Positions 41,148-50,225 are shown, numbered from the stretch's first letter. The stretch is DNA of 64,000 nt from Micromonospora pattaloongensis (GCF_900107255.1 NZ_FNPH01000004.1:496001-560000); one strand, 5' to 3'. Notes: a model not told the origin generated them from the letters alone. Made by a program: numbers and translations.

Positions 41148-42160
41148 GCGGCGGTGCTCCCGGCGACCTCGAGCGGGGTGACGGTCTCGTCAGCCGGCGG
41201 CGGCCCCGGCGGGGTGCCGTCGCCGAACGGGCGGCCGCCGAGCGTCTCCCGGCCGTGCGGGGTGAGCCACTGGCGCAGATCCGGGCCGACCGCCACGATG
41301 CCGGTTGGGTTGATGGTGCGGTGCACCTGGTAGTAGTGCCGCTTGATGTGGTCGAAGTCCACGGTGTCCCCGAAGCCGGGCGTCTGGTAAAGATCCCGGG
41401 CGTACGCCCAGAGCGCCGGCATCTCGGCCAGCTTGCGGATGTTGCACTTGAAGTGCCCGTGATAGACGGCGTCGAAGCGCACCAGCGTGGTGAAGAGCCG
41501 GATATCGGCCTCGGTGATCGTGTCCCCGACCAGGTAGCGCTGGCGCTGCAGCCGCCGTTCCAGCTCGTCGAGGCGCGCGAACAGCGGGTAGACCGCCTTC
41601 TCGTACGCCGGCTGCGACTCGGCGAACCCGGCCCGGTAGACGCCGTTGTTCACGTCCCGGAACACGTCTTCGTTGATCGCGTCGATCTCGGCGCGCAGGT
41701 GCTCGGGGTAGAGGTCGGGGGCGCCGGGACGGTGCAGCGCCGTCCACTCCGTCTCCAGGTTCAGCGTGATCTCCGGGTAGTCGTTGGTCACGAGCTTGCC
41801 GCTCGGCACGTCCACGATCACCGGCACGCTGACCCCGCCGTCGTAGTCCGGGTCCCGCGCCAGGTACGCCTCGGAGAGGAAGCGGATGCCGAGCACGGGA
41901 TCGCGGTCGTCGGGGTCGAGGGTGAAGCGCCAGCTCCGCTCGTCCTGGATCGGGTCGGTGACCGCGAGCGAGAGCGCGGACTCCAGCCCCAGCAGCCGGC
42001 GTACGACCAGCGCGCGACTCGCCCAGGGGCAGGCGAGGCTGACGACCAGGCGGTAGCGGCCGGGCTCGACCGGCCAGCCCGACGAGCCGTCGGCGGTGAT
42101 CCGGTCGGTGAAGGCGTTCGGTGAGCGGACGTACTCGTCGCTCTTCTCGGTGTCGGTCAT
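41144..42160 (-). CDS. Glutathione S-transferase-fold reductase (Xi class, Ecm4/YqjG type)
   Basis: 338 aa. The C44-P-W motif (ACPWASRAL) and the C-terminal helical domain (YLVGDTITEADIRLFTTLVRFD) identify the glutathionyl-hydroquinone reductase family, which removes thiol adducts from quinones through the cysteine. Since mshC shows a mycothiol-based organism, the natural thiol is probably mycothiol. First gene of an operon with the LLM-hemerythrin and 2H genes, the former overlapping by 4 bp. GAGGAG precedes the ATG at 42160. Confidence 0.9.
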   Translation of the reverse strand: MTDTEKSDEYVRSPNAFTDRITADGSSGWPVEPGRYRLVVSLACPWASRALVVRRLLGLESALSLAVTDPIQDERSWRFTLDPDDRDPVLGIRFLSEAYLARDPDYDGGVSVPVIVDVPSGKLVTNDYPEITLNLETEWTALHRPGAPDLYPEHLRAEIDAINEDVFRDVNNGVYRAGFAESQPAYEKAVYPLFARLDELERRLQRQRYLVGDTITEADIRLFTTLVRFDAVYHGHFKCNIRKLAEMPALWAYARDLYQTPGFGDTVDFDHIKRHYYQVHRTINPTGIVAVGPDLRQWLTPHGRETLGGRPFGDGTPPGPPPADETVTPLEVAGSTAA

Positions 42161-42378
42161 CTGCGCGCGCTCCTCGCAACTCGTCGCGGCCCGGTGCTTC
42201 CCCACCGATCTTGCCCGAGGACCCGGACGTTCACGCCCGGGCGGCACACTGACCGCGGCATGTCGCGGTGTGCCAGCTTCGGCGCCGCCCGGAACGCCCG
42301 CCGGCGCTCACGGCGTCGAAACGGGTGATCCCAGTGGAAATTGAAGCACCGGGAACTGAGGAAGCACCGGGAGTAGCC

Positions 42379-42948
42379 ATGTCAGACCGCCGTAGTTCCG
42401 CCGGCGGGGTCGCGATGCTGTTGCTCGCCGCCGTCCTCGCCACCACCGGGTGCGGGGGCGGCGCCACCGTGGGCGGCGGGTCGGACCCCGATGCGTCCCC
42501 CGAGGAGCGTGTGACCGTGAACCCCTCCACCGCCACCACCATCGAGTGCGGGCAGCCGTTCCGACCGCCGGTCGACGTCGCGCTGACCATGACCGTCCAG
42601 TTCCCCACCGCCGTGTCGGCCGGCGTCGACAGCGTCGGCGGCACGGTCGAGGTCACGAGCCGCGAGGCGGTGCGGGGCGTCGGAACCCCGCGGGCCGGCG
42701 GATTCCTGGTCCGCGACGGTCGCGTCGTGACCGTTCCGCCGGCACAGGACGCGGCCGGGGTGCGGTGGGAGCTCGCCCCGGGTGAGCCGCTGCGGCTGCC
42801 CGGCGACGTTTCGCTGGTGTCGTGCGCGGCCGGCGGCAACACGGTCGGACCGGGCACGTACGAGCTGTACAGCCGGGTGGTGTTCACCCCCGACGGCGGG
42901 TCCACCGTGGAGTCGTTCGGCGGGCCGTGGCCGATCGAGGTGCGCTGA
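42379..42948 (+). CDS. Probable secreted lipoprotein of unknown function
   Basis: 189 aa. A hydrophobic signal (about 11-25) ends in a lipobox-like T-T-G-C, followed by a Gly/Ser-rich spacer; the rest is beta-rich with one Cys pair (C near 57 and C near 153). The ATG at 42379 is chosen for GGGAG 6 bp before it; the frame is open further upstream. A 12-bp direct repeat (GAAGCACCGGGA) lies at 42343 and 42361 in the leader. No family recognised. Confidence 0.65.
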   Translation: MSDRRSSAGGVAMLLLAAVLATTGCGGGATVGGGSDPDASPEERVTVNPSTATTIECGQPFRPPVDVALTMTVQFPTAVSAGVDSVGGTVEVTSREAVRGVGTPRAGGFLVRDGRVVTVPPAQDAAGVRWELAPGEPLRLPGDVSLVSCAAGGNTVGPGTYELYSRVVFTPDGGSTVESFGGPWPIEVR

Positions 42949-42956
42949 GACGCCGA

Positions 42957-42989
42957 CGGCCGGCGACCGCGGGGCACGGTCGCCGGCCG
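42957..42989. terminator. Bidirectional terminator hairpin
   Basis: CGGCCGGCGACCG (42957-42969) pairs perfectly with CGGTCGCCGGCCG (42977-42989); 7-nt loop, followed by CTCTTCC. It separates the lipoprotein gene from the convergent protease gene. Confidence 0.8.
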
Positions 42990-43009
42990 CTCTTCCGCGG
43001 ACGGTTCGG

Positions 43010-44050
43010 TCAGCCGGTCACGATGCTGACGCCGAGGTTCGCGGAGATGACGGTCCACGGCTGGGCGTAGCCGGTGACGCCGTTGGTGGCGATGACGTTG
43101 CCGCGGATCCAGGCCCCGGAGGCGTCCTTGGCGTAGAAGGAGCCGCCCGAGTCACCGGGCTGGATCATGGTCCCGCCCGTGAACGCGATCACCGGCGACT
43201 TGCAGCCGGTCGCCGTACACACCTGCGCGGTGATGCTGTTGGCGGTGTGCCCGCAGTTCTCGCCGGTGGTCCGGCCGCTGTGGCAGTAGTCGGTGTAGCC
43301 GACGTATGCGGTGCCGGCGGCGACCACCGGGATGCTGCTGGTGCTGGTCACGCCGCCGGTGAAGACGCGGCCCGAGTACGACCGGCCACCGATCAGCTCG
43401 AAGTCCATCGCGTCCCCGGTGACGCTGGCCAGCCGCCGGTCGGAGACCGTGCCGTAGTTGTTCGCGCCGGACTCGGTGGACACGCTGGTGCCGTTGGCCC
43501 AGCAGTGGCCCGCGGTGACCGAGAACCGGGTGCCGGCGGCGTTCTGCACGGCGTAGCCGGAGGAGCAGATCGCGCCGCCGGCCGTGATGCCGCCGCCACC
43601 GTAGTACGGCTGGATGTCGTCCCGCCGGTGCCACGCGTCGGTCGCGCTGGCGCGCCGCACCTGAACCCCGGTCGCGGCCTGCCGCTGCGCCGTGGCCGCC
43701 CCGGACAGGTCGGTCAACGCGGAGACGACGCCCGCCGGCGCGTCGGTCTCCAGGACGATGTTCCCGGTCGCCGGGTCCAGGTAGCTGCCGAACGTGTACC
43801 TGGTGCCGTTCGTCGCGACGTAGCGCGCGACCCGCGTCTGGATCGTCGCCAGCGCCGCGGTGGCGGCCGACGAGGCGGCCCGCACGCCCGCCGCCCGGTC
43901 CGGGGCGCGGCTCTCGTCGACCTTAGCGGCCGCGCGCGCAGGCTCCTTGTCCTTGCCCGGCGCCGCCTGCGCCGGCAGAGCCCCGAGAACCGTCAGCGCG
44001 GCGGTCGTGGCGACGACCGCGCCGACGAACGTCCTTTTCGTCTTGAGCAT
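43010..44050 (-). CDS. Secreted trypsin-like serine protease (S1, alpha-lytic/streptogrisin type)
   Basis: 346 aa. Signal peptide (about 1-29, cleaving at AQA-A), a propeptide of about 110 residues, then the catalytic domain with H182 (TAGHC), D216 (AMDFEL) and S301 (GDSGGS). Cysteines C162/C183, C256/C266 and C278/C283 are spaced for disulfides. An extracellular protease probably made as a proenzyme. GGAAGGGA lies 5 bp ahead of the ATG at 44050. Confidence 0.92.
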   Translation of the reverse strand: MLKTKRTFVGAVVATTAALTVLGALPAQAAPGKDKEPARAAAKVDESRAPDRAAGVRAASSAATAALATIQTRVARYVATNGTRYTFGSYLDPATGNIVLETDAPAGVVSALTDLSGAATAQRQAATGVQVRRASATDAWHRRDDIQPYYGGGGITAGGAICSSGYAVQNAAGTRFSVTAGHCWANGTSVSTESGANNYGTVSDRRLASVTGDAMDFELIGGRSYSGRVFTGGVTSTSSIPVVAAGTAYVGYTDYCHSGRTTGENCGHTANSITAQVCTATGCKSPVIAFTGGTMIQPGDSGGSFYAKDASGAWIRGNVIATNGVTGYAQPWTVISANLGVSIVTG

Positions 44051-44516
44051 GTCGATCCCTTCCGTACGACTCCACGGCACGATGCCGCGGCCTCAGCACA
44101 TGAGAAATCGACGGGGAGAAAAGGCATAGACTGTTGTCCGCGTTGCGACATGACGCGCCGGAAGAATGTCACTCGGTGTGCCATGATTTGTGGGCGCTCC
44201 CAGGGATTTCCGCAACAGTCGGCCCAGACCTTCGAAATCGCGCCCAGCGTGACGAGGCGCAGGTATCAGACATCCGTTCGCGATCCGCCGCGCGCCGGAC
44301 CCGGAGTTTCGCATGTGTCCGACGTTTTCGTCCCGCCACCACATGCGACGGAGCCGCCGCCCGGGGGCGAGTATTTTTCGCTCATGACAGCGTCGTGACA
44401 AATTGCAGATAGATTGCTCCGGCTGCTCACCACGAATAGCCGGTGTTTGTCCGGATAACCGGCAGCGTATCGTCGATCCGCACGACATGCACGGTGCGGA
44501 TGTCCCCGGTCATTCG
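44051..44516. other. 466-bp intergenic region upstream of the protease gene
   Basis: No credible ORF. Read leftward it is the protease leader; at 44112-44125 it carries the 14-mer CGGGGAGAAAAGGC, which recurs at the same relative place in the leader of the second C39 peptidase gene (50151-50164). A TATGCC box just upstream of that motif could be a -10 box without a good -35. The right end holds CCGGCT/AGCCGG inverted repeats near 44420-44445. No riboswitch could be matched. Confidence 0.4.
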
Positions 44517-45575
44517 CTACCGGAGCCGCCCCAGCAGCGCCTCGACGACCCGCTCGGTGTCGGCGGAGCCGCCGAGGTCGCGGGTCCGGGTGGTCGGCTC
44601 GCGCAGGCAGGCCTCGACCGCGGCGGTCACGTCGGCGGCGGCCCGCGGGTGCCCGAGGTGGTCGAGCATCATCGCGGCCGACCAGACCGCGCCGAGCGGG
44701 TTGGCCACGCCCCGGCCGGCGATGTCCGGCGCGGAGCCGTGCACCGGCTCGAACATCGACGGGTACGTTCGGGTGGGGTCGATGTTGCCCGACGGCGCGA
44801 TGCCGATGCTGCCGGCCACCGCGGCGGCCAGGTCACTGAGGATGTCGCCGAAGAGGTTGGACGCGACGATGACGTCGAACCGGCCGGGCTGCAGCACCAG
44901 TTTGGCGGCGAGCGCGTCGATGTGCTCGGCGTCCCAGCGCACGTCGGGGTGCGCGGCGGCGCGCTCGGCGACGACCTCGTCCCAGAACGGCATGGTGTGC
45001 ACGATCCCGTTGGACTTGGTGGCGGAGGTGACGTACGCGCGGCGGGTGCGGGCGAGTGCGAAGGCGTAGTCGGCGATCCGGCTCACCCCGGCCCGGGTGA
45101 AGACCGCCTCCTGCACCGCCACCTCGTCGGGCTGGCCGCGGTTGAGCCGCCCGCCGATTTCGCTGTACTCGCCCTCGACGTTCTCGCGCACCACCACGAA
45201 GTCGACGGCGCCGGGCTCCGCGCCCCGCACCGGGCTGGGCACGCCCTCGAAGACCCGGATCGGCCGCAGGTTGACGTACTCCCGGAAGGTCCGGCGGATC
45301 GGGATCAGCAGCCCCCAGAGCGAGACGTGGTCGGGCACGCCGGGCCAGCCGACCGCGCCGAGCAGGATCACGTCGCTGTCGCGGAGCCGGTCGAGGCCGT
45401 CGGCCGGCATCATCGCGCCCTCGCGCGCGTAGCGCTGGCACGACCAGTCGTACTCGTCGTACCGGAAGGCCAGGCCGTGCCGCGCGGCGACGGCGTCGAG
45501 CACGCGGCGCGCGGCGGCGGTGACCTCGACGCCGATGCCGTCGCCGGGAATCACCGCGATGCGCTGGGCGGTCAT
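44517..45575 (-). CDS. Tartrate/D-malate dehydrogenase (isocitrate dehydrogenase superfamily)
   Basis: 352 aa. The sequence shows the decarboxylating beta-hydroxyacid dehydrogenase fold (VIPGDGIGVEV; ENVEGEYSEIGG; ASNLFGDILSDLAAAVAGSIG) with the tartrate-dehydrogenase-type segment YDWSCQRYAREGAMMP. It would oxidise D-malate or tartrate using NAD. The ATG overlaps the transporter stop by one base (TGATG), so both are co-translated: uptake, then oxidation. Confidence 0.88.
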   Translation of the reverse strand: MTAQRIAVIPGDGIGVEVTAAARRVLDAVAARHGLAFRYDEYDWSCQRYAREGAMMPADGLDRLRDSDVILLGAVGWPGVPDHVSLWGLLIPIRRTFREYVNLRPIRVFEGVPSPVRGAEPGAVDFVVVRENVEGEYSEIGGRLNRGQPDEVAVQEAVFTRAGVSRIADYAFALARTRRAYVTSATKSNGIVHTMPFWDEVVAERAAAHPDVRWDAEHIDALAAKLVLQPGRFDVIVASNLFGDILSDLAAAVAGSIGIAPSGNIDPTRTYPSMFEPVHGSAPDIAGRGVANPLGAVWSAAMMLDHLGHPRAAADVTAAVEACLREPTTRTRDLGGSADTERVVEALLGRLR

Positions 45576-47191
45576 CAGCGCCCGAGTCCGACCGCCGCGA
45601 TCATGAGCGGCAGGAGCAGCAGGATGAGGATCGCGCCCAGGACGTCGAAGGAGACGCCGGACCGGATCATCTTGGTGATCGGCACCACCCCCGAACCGTA
45701 TACGACCGCGTTCTGCGGGGTGGAGACCGGCAGCATGAAGCCGAACGAGGCCGCGAACGTGGCGGCCAGCGCCGGCACCAGCGGATCGACCCCGGCCGCG
45801 GCCGCGATCGGGATGATGATCGGTACGACCACCGACGCCGACGCCGTGTTGCTGGTGGTCTCGGAGACGAGGATCGCGAGCAGCACCGCGAAGGCGGTGA
45901 TGGCGAAGACGCTGGTCAGCCCGAGCACGTTCGCGCTGCCGGTGCCGATGGTTTCGGCGAGCCCGCTGCGCTGCAGCAGCGCGCCGAAGATCACGCCGGT
46001 GCCGAAGAGGACGACGGTGCCCCAGTCGATGCGGGCGGCGTCGCTCCAGCGCAGGGTGTACTCGCGGGTGCGCCAGTCGGTGGGCAGCAGGAAGAGCAGG
46101 GCGGCGCCGAGCACCGCGACGGTCCCCTCGTTGAGCCGTCCGCTGACGGTGTCGTAGATGGCCGAGTCGCTGCCGGCGACCAGCGCCACGATGCCCGGGG
46201 TGATCCACAGGGTCACGGTGACGAAGAACGCGATGAGGGTGTTCTTCTCCGCGCGCGACAGCGGACCGAGCCGGGCCCGCTCGGCGGCGACGTACTCGGC
46301 GACCCCGTCGATGCGCCGGATCTCGGGCTTGTTGAGCAGCAGCAGGATCGCGGCGAGGACGATGAACATCAGCAGGCAGACCGGGAAGGCGGTGGCCATC
46401 CATTCGGCGAACGAGATCCGCCGCCCGGTGGCCTCCTCGATCAGCGCGCGGCCGATCAGGTTGGGTGGCGTCCCGACGGGGGTGAGCAGTCCGCCGACGC
46501 TGGCGCCGTACGCCAGCATCAGCATCAGCGCCACCCCGACGCGCAGCCGGGTCGGGTCGAAATCGGCTGCGGCGATCCCCCGGTCCTGCATGAGCTTGGC
46601 GATGACCGCGAGGATGCCCAGCGCGGTCGGCAGCAGCATCGCCACGGTCGCGGTGTTGGAGACGAACGCCGACAGCGCGCAGGTGATGACGCCGAAGGCG
46701 ACGATGACGCGGCCGGTGGTGCGGCCGACGCCGGGCAACGACAGGATGCGGAACGCGAACCGCCGGGCGACTCCGTGCTTGAGCATCGCCTGGGCGAGGA
46801 TGAACGCGCCGATGAAGGTGAAGACCGTCGAGGAGCCGAAGGGTTCGAGGACGTCGGCGGCGGGCGCCACGCCGAGCACGACGATCACCCCGACGCCGAT
46901 CAGCCCGCCGATCGGGATCGGCACCGGCTCGGTGACCCACAGGACGATCACGCCGAGCAGCACCCCGGCGAGGGTCTGCTGGCTGGGCCGCATGTCCAGC
47001 GGCAGGGCCAGGAAGACGATGGTGACCAGCGGCGCCAGCCAGAGGCCGATGGTCCGCCGGGAACGCTCGAAGCGTTCCTCCGTCGGGGAGAGCCGCTGCT
47101 CCCCCAGGCTGCGGTACGTGCCGCCGCCGAGCAGCGCCTCGTCGACGTCGGTCGGGCGGGCGGGGTGGGACGGGGTGTCGGTGGAGACCAT
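45575..47191 (-). CDS. SLC13/DASS-family dicarboxylate permease
   Basis: 538 aa, about 11-12 membrane helices. Two S-N-T signature motifs of the INDY family are visible (FVSNTATVAM and TTSNTASASV), which bind sodium and the carboxylate. The N-terminal 45 residues are cytosolic and polar. Coupled to the tartrate/malate dehydrogenase, it most likely imports tartrate, malate or a similar diacid. AAGGAG precedes the ATG. Confidence 0.92.
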   Translation of the reverse strand: MVSTDTPSHPARPTDVDEALLGGGTYRSLGEQRLSPTEERFERSRRTIGLWLAPLVTIVFLALPLDMRPSQQTLAGVLLGVIVLWVTEPVPIPIGGLIGVGVIVVLGVAPAADVLEPFGSSTVFTFIGAFILAQAMLKHGVARRFAFRILSLPGVGRTTGRVIVAFGVITCALSAFVSNTATVAMLLPTALGILAVIAKLMQDRGIAAADFDPTRLRVGVALMLMLAYGASVGGLLTPVGTPPNLIGRALIEEATGRRISFAEWMATAFPVCLLMFIVLAAILLLLNKPEIRRIDGVAEYVAAERARLGPLSRAEKNTLIAFFVTVTLWITPGIVALVAGSDSAIYDTVSGRLNEGTVAVLGAALLFLLPTDWRTREYTLRWSDAARIDWGTVVLFGTGVIFGALLQRSGLAETIGTGSANVLGLTSVFAITAFAVLLAILVSETTSNTASASVVVPIIIPIAAAAGVDPLVPALAATFAASFGFMLPVSTPQNAVVYGSGVVPITKMIRSGVSFDVLGAILILLLLPLMIAAVGLGR

Positions 47192-47452
47192 TGCCCTACT
47201 CCTTGCGGGTCGCCGCGGGTGGACGGGGAACCAGCCGGAACGCTGTGGCGTGGGTCACATTCAGATGGGCATCGATCGTAACGGTTGGCGGCGTCGATGG
47301 GGGGATCACGGGGGTCCGCTGTACTGACGCGGGTCACGCCGCACCGGAGATGGCACGCCCGAATCGATGCGCTTCAACATGGAACGTCGTTAGACAACTC
47401 GTCCCGCCATCAACCCGTCGTGTCCGCCCAAAGCCCCCACGGTGAGCCGTCC
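47192..47452. other. Divergent intergenic region
   Basis: 261 bp between the permease (-) and the pentapeptide protein (+). A TACGAT box on the minus strand (47275-47280) is a possible -10 box. No operator or small ORF is convincing. Confidence 0.35.
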
Positions 47453-48130
47453 ATGCAGACCAGGAAGATCGGCGAAGTACAGATCCTGACTCCCCACTTC
47501 ACGCCGGGGGTCCTCGTCCCGGTCACGCGGGCGCCGGCCGACGATCTGACCGAGGCGTACATCGCCGACCAGGCGTGGCCGCGCGCCCACTTCGTCGATT
47601 TCAGCCTGAGCCGAAGTCAGGTCGAGCGCGTCGACCTCGCCGAGACGCACTGGCGCGGCGTCGCGCTGTACGGCTGCCGGCTGGAGCGGGTCAACCTGAC
47701 CGGCGCCACGCTGACCGGGGTGACGATGGAGCGGTGCCATCTGGTCGACTGTCAACTGACCGCCGTGCAACTCGCCGGCACCGCGCTGAAGAACGTCATC
47801 CTCGAGGACTGCCGCCTGGATCACGCGACCGTGCTGCACGCCCGGATCACCGGGCCGACCGCGCTCACCCAGTGCGACCTCAGCTATTCGCTGCTGATCC
47901 AGAGCCGACTCACCGGACTGGTCGCCCGGTCGTGCCGGCTGACCGGCCTGGAGCTCGACGACTGCGACATCACCGGCGCCGACCTGCGCGGCAACGATCT
48001 GCGGCCCGTCGCGCGGGGGCTGCTCAGCCTGCGCGGCGCCGTCGTCGAGCAGTCGCAGATCGGCGATCTCGCCGCGCTCGCCGTCCGGGAGCTGCAACTC
48101 CGGGTGCGGGCGGACGCGGACAGCCCGTGA
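47453..48130 (+). CDS. Pentapeptide-repeat protein
   Basis: 225 aa. From about residue 45 to 190 the chain follows A/C-[DN]-[LF]-x-x periodicity (VDLAETHWRGVALYGCRLERVNLTGATLTG), which folds as a right-handed quadrilateral beta helix. Several turns carry Cys or Thr at the first position instead of Ala. Members include DNA mimics such as MfpA that protect gyrase, but most have no known role. The ATG at 47453 has only a weak ribosome site. Confidence 0.82.
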   Translation: MQTRKIGEVQILTPHFTPGVLVPVTRAPADDLTEAYIADQAWPRAHFVDFSLSRSQVERVDLAETHWRGVALYGCRLERVNLTGATLTGVTMERCHLVDCQLTAVQLAGTALKNVILEDCRLDHATVLHARITGPTALTQCDLSYSLLIQSRLTGLVARSCRLTGLELDDCDITGADLRGNDLRPVARGLLSLRGAVVEQSQIGDLAALAVRELQLRVRADADSP

Positions 48131-48141
48131 CGCGGATACGA

Positions 48142-48174
48142 CGAAGGGCCAGCTCGAGGTGAGCTGGCCCTTCG
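48142..48174. terminator. Strong bidirectional terminator
   Basis: CGAAGGGCCAGCTC (48142-48155) pairs perfectly with 48161-48174 around a 5-nt loop, between the pentapeptide gene and the convergent C39 gene. Confidence 0.85.
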
Positions 48175-48222
48175 CGGATCGATCCGGTGTCACCGATCGC
48201 CCGTGGGCTCCGGAGTCGGCAC

Positions 48223-48942
48223 TCAGGCCGAGTAACCCCGGGTGGCCATCCAGTTGGCCAGGTCGATCGTGGTCATCTTGTAGTGCACGGCGCCCTGCGG
48301 GTTCGCCGGGTCGGCGATCTCCACCGTCCGGCCCTGGTCGCTGTAGCCGACCACGGTCAGGTAGTGGCCGCCGGGGAAGGAATGGGCGACACCGTCGGTG
48401 TCGTACGCGGTGCCGGCGATGTTCGCCACCACCGGGCGCCCGTCGCTCAGCGCGCGGACGATGTCGGCCTGGAGCTGGTCCATCTTGGCCGGCGTCACGG
48501 CCTCGCCCATCGACGTGGTCTTGTACGCCTCCCCACCGCGCACCTGGTTCAGCACCTTGGTGATCTCCACCGCGGAGTTGGTGCCGGCCTCGGTGGTGCC
48601 GAGCTTCGCGGCGATCTCGTCCTGGCTCAGATCGTGACCGCTCGCGCTCAGCGCGATCCGGGTCGCGGCCGGGCCGCAGTAGTAGAAGTTCGGCTGCAGC
48701 TGGTAGTCATGCTTGACGTCGGCGTTCGCCGGCTTCGACGCGATGTCGTCCAGCGGCTTGGTCGCCGGGGCCTGCGCCGCGGCCTGGGCCACGACCTGCG
48801 TGGTCGGCGCGTTCTGCGCGGCGGTGGCGGTCACGGCCGGGCCGGCGAAGGCGCCACCGACGAGCGCGAGACCCGCGATACCGAGCACAGCCTTACGGTG
48901 AGAAGTCTGGAAAATACGCGAAAGCTTCAGGGTCGTGTTCAC
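48223..48942 (-). CDS. Secreted C39-type cysteine peptidase, copy 1
   Basis: 239 aa. A signal peptide (about 1-42) and an Ala/Thr-rich spacer lead to a papain-like C39-type domain: catalytic C89 in YYCGPAA, H193 in GGHYLTV and D211 in DPAN. No ABC transporter is fused, so it is not a bacteriocin exporter; it is a free secreted peptidase. The GTG start is set by AAAGG 8 bp upstream. A paralogue lies immediately upstream at 49347. Two SigR-like promoters sit 150-240 bp ahead. Confidence 0.85.
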   Translation of the reverse strand: MNTTLKLSRIFQTSHRKAVLGIAGLALVGGAFAGPAVTATAAQNAPTTQVVAQAAAQAPATKPLDDIASKPANADVKHDYQLQPNFYYCGPAATRIALSASGHDLSQDEIAAKLGTTEAGTNSAVEITKVLNQVRGGEAYKTTSMGEAVTPAKMDQLQADIVRALSDGRPVVANIAGTAYDTDGVAHSFPGGHYLTVVGYSDQGRTVEIADPANPQGAVHYKMTTIDLANWMATRGYSA

Positions 48943-49097
48943 GAGGGGTGCCTTTCTGATAAGGGGAACACGGTAAGAAACCGCCGTGCGCCTCAAGACA
49001 TAGAGCGCCCCGGAATGAATACGGCCGGGGGGTTGAAGCCGCGGTAGAAGACGCTCGCGGCCCAAGCCCGAATGTTTGCCGTTCAGGCTTGCAGGAG

Positions 49098-49127
49098 ATA
49101 TAACAAGTGCGGTCCGTCCGGCATTCC
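49098..49127 (-). promoter_or_regulatory. SigR-like promoter A (GGAAT-N18-GTT)
   Basis: On the minus strand GGAAT (49127-49123), 18 bp, GTTATAT (49104-49098). About 160 bp ahead of the first C39 start. The SigR consensus of Streptomyces is GGAAT-N18-GTT. Confidence 0.65.
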
Positions 49128-49179
49128 GATCGGGGCCCGCGGGGTGAGCTGAAACGTTTACCACTCAGGCTCACGGGAG

Positions 49180-49209
49180 ATATAACGGCCCGGCGCCGGC
49201 GCACATTCC
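49180..49209 (-). promoter_or_regulatory. SigR-like promoter B (GGAAT-N18-GTT)
   Basis: GGAAT (49209-49205), 18 bp, GTTATAT (49186-49180), 82 bp upstream of promoter A and alike for about 20 bp beyond the -10 element, so the two probably arose by duplication. Confidence 0.65.
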
Positions 49210-49346
49210 GGCCGATGGCCGGGCCGTCTGTTCTTCGCTTGGGGAATTCCGGCGCACACGCGCCGAGACGGGCCGGACGGGCACGGACACGCCGAAACGG
49301 ATGTTCGACGCGCCCGCGCCGTCACCGGCGCTCACCGGACGCCGAC

Positions 49347-50078
49347 TCACGCGGCGTAGCCGCGGGTGGCGATCCAGTTCGCCAGGGTGTCGGTCGTCAT
49401 CTTGTAGGTGACGGCGCCGGCCGGGTTCGCCGGATCGGCGATCTCGACGGTGTTGCCCTTGTCGCTGTAGCCCACGACGGTCAGGTAGTGGCCGCCCTCG
49501 AACGAGTGGCTACCGCCCTCGATGTCCGTCGCGGTGCCCGCGATGTTCGCGACGACCGCGCGGCCACCGTCGACCGCACGCACGACGTCGGCCTTCAGCT
49601 TGTCGACCTCGGCCGGCTTCGCCGTCGGACCCGGGATCGTCGTCATCTTGTACGTGTCGCCACCGAGGACGCCGTTCAGCACCCGGGTGATGTCCTCAGC
49701 CGAGTTGGTGCCGTCGGTGGTGGTGCCGAGCTTCGCCGCGATCGCGTCCATGTCCATGGCGTGACCGTCGGCGCTCAGCGCGATCCGGGTCGCGGCCGGG
49801 CCGCAGTAGTAGTAGTTGGGCTGTAGCTGGTGGTCGTGCGGCAGCGCCTTCGCCGGCGCGGCGTTGACCGCGAGCTCCGGCTTGGCCTCGGGGGCCTTCG
49901 GCGCCGCGACCGCGGCCTGCGTCGCCACGTGCGTGCCGGCCGGCGCGGCGTGCGCGGCCGAGACCGCGGGGCCGGCGACCGCGCCGCCCGCGAGCGCGAG
50001 ACCGGCGGCGGCCAGGACAGCCTTACGAGCAGAACTGTGAGCGATGGCGGGCAGCCATCGACCGAAAATCGTATTCAC
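49347..50078 (-). CDS. Secreted C39-type cysteine peptidase, copy 2
   Basis: 243 aa, clear paralogue of the protein at 48223 (shared QLQPN-x-YYCGPAATRIALSA and GGHYLTVVGYS). Signal peptide about 1-44; catalytic C92, H197 and D215. GTG start with GGAAGGG upstream. Both copies have all catalytic residues. Substrate unknown. Confidence 0.85.
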   Translation of the reverse strand: MNTIFGRWLPAIAHSSARKAVLAAAGLALAGGAVAGPAVSAAHAAPAGTHVATQAAVAAPKAPEAKPELAVNAAPAKALPHDHQLQPNYYYCGPAATRIALSADGHAMDMDAIAAKLGTTTDGTNSAEDITRVLNGVLGGDTYKMTTIPGPTAKPAEVDKLKADVVRAVDGGRAVVANIAGTATDIEGGSHSFEGGHYLTVVGYSDKGNTVEIADPANPAGAVTYKMTTDTLANWIATRGYAA

Positions 50079-50157
50079 GATGGAAACCCTTCCGTTTCGA
50101 GGAAAATCCGCGCGCGAGTCGCGCTGCGGGAAGACGCACCCGGAAAACGCCGGGGAG

Positions 50158-50181
50158 AAAAGGCGCCGCGATACCGCGGCG
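50158..50181 (-). promoter_or_regulatory. Terminator-like hairpin in the leader of C39 copy 2
   Basis: On the minus strand CGCCGCG (50181-50175), 4-nt loop, CGCGGCG (50170-50164), then CCTTTT. A compact stem with a T run, about 80 bp before the GTG and 50 bp after the promoter. Its place suggests attenuation or message protection. Confidence 0.5.
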
Positions 50182-50225
50182 AAGAAGAATGGCGCTCGAG
50201 CATCGGTTGCTCAGGCGTACAGAGA

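Noticed and set aside
44134-44412. 92-aa ORF in the protease leader region
   Set aside because: No ribosome site, biased composition and no family; treated as non-coding leader.
48943-49104. c-di-AMP (ydaO) riboswitch in the C39 leader
   Set aside because: The location fits wall-peptidase genes, but I could not match the conserved core. The repeats are better explained as promoters.
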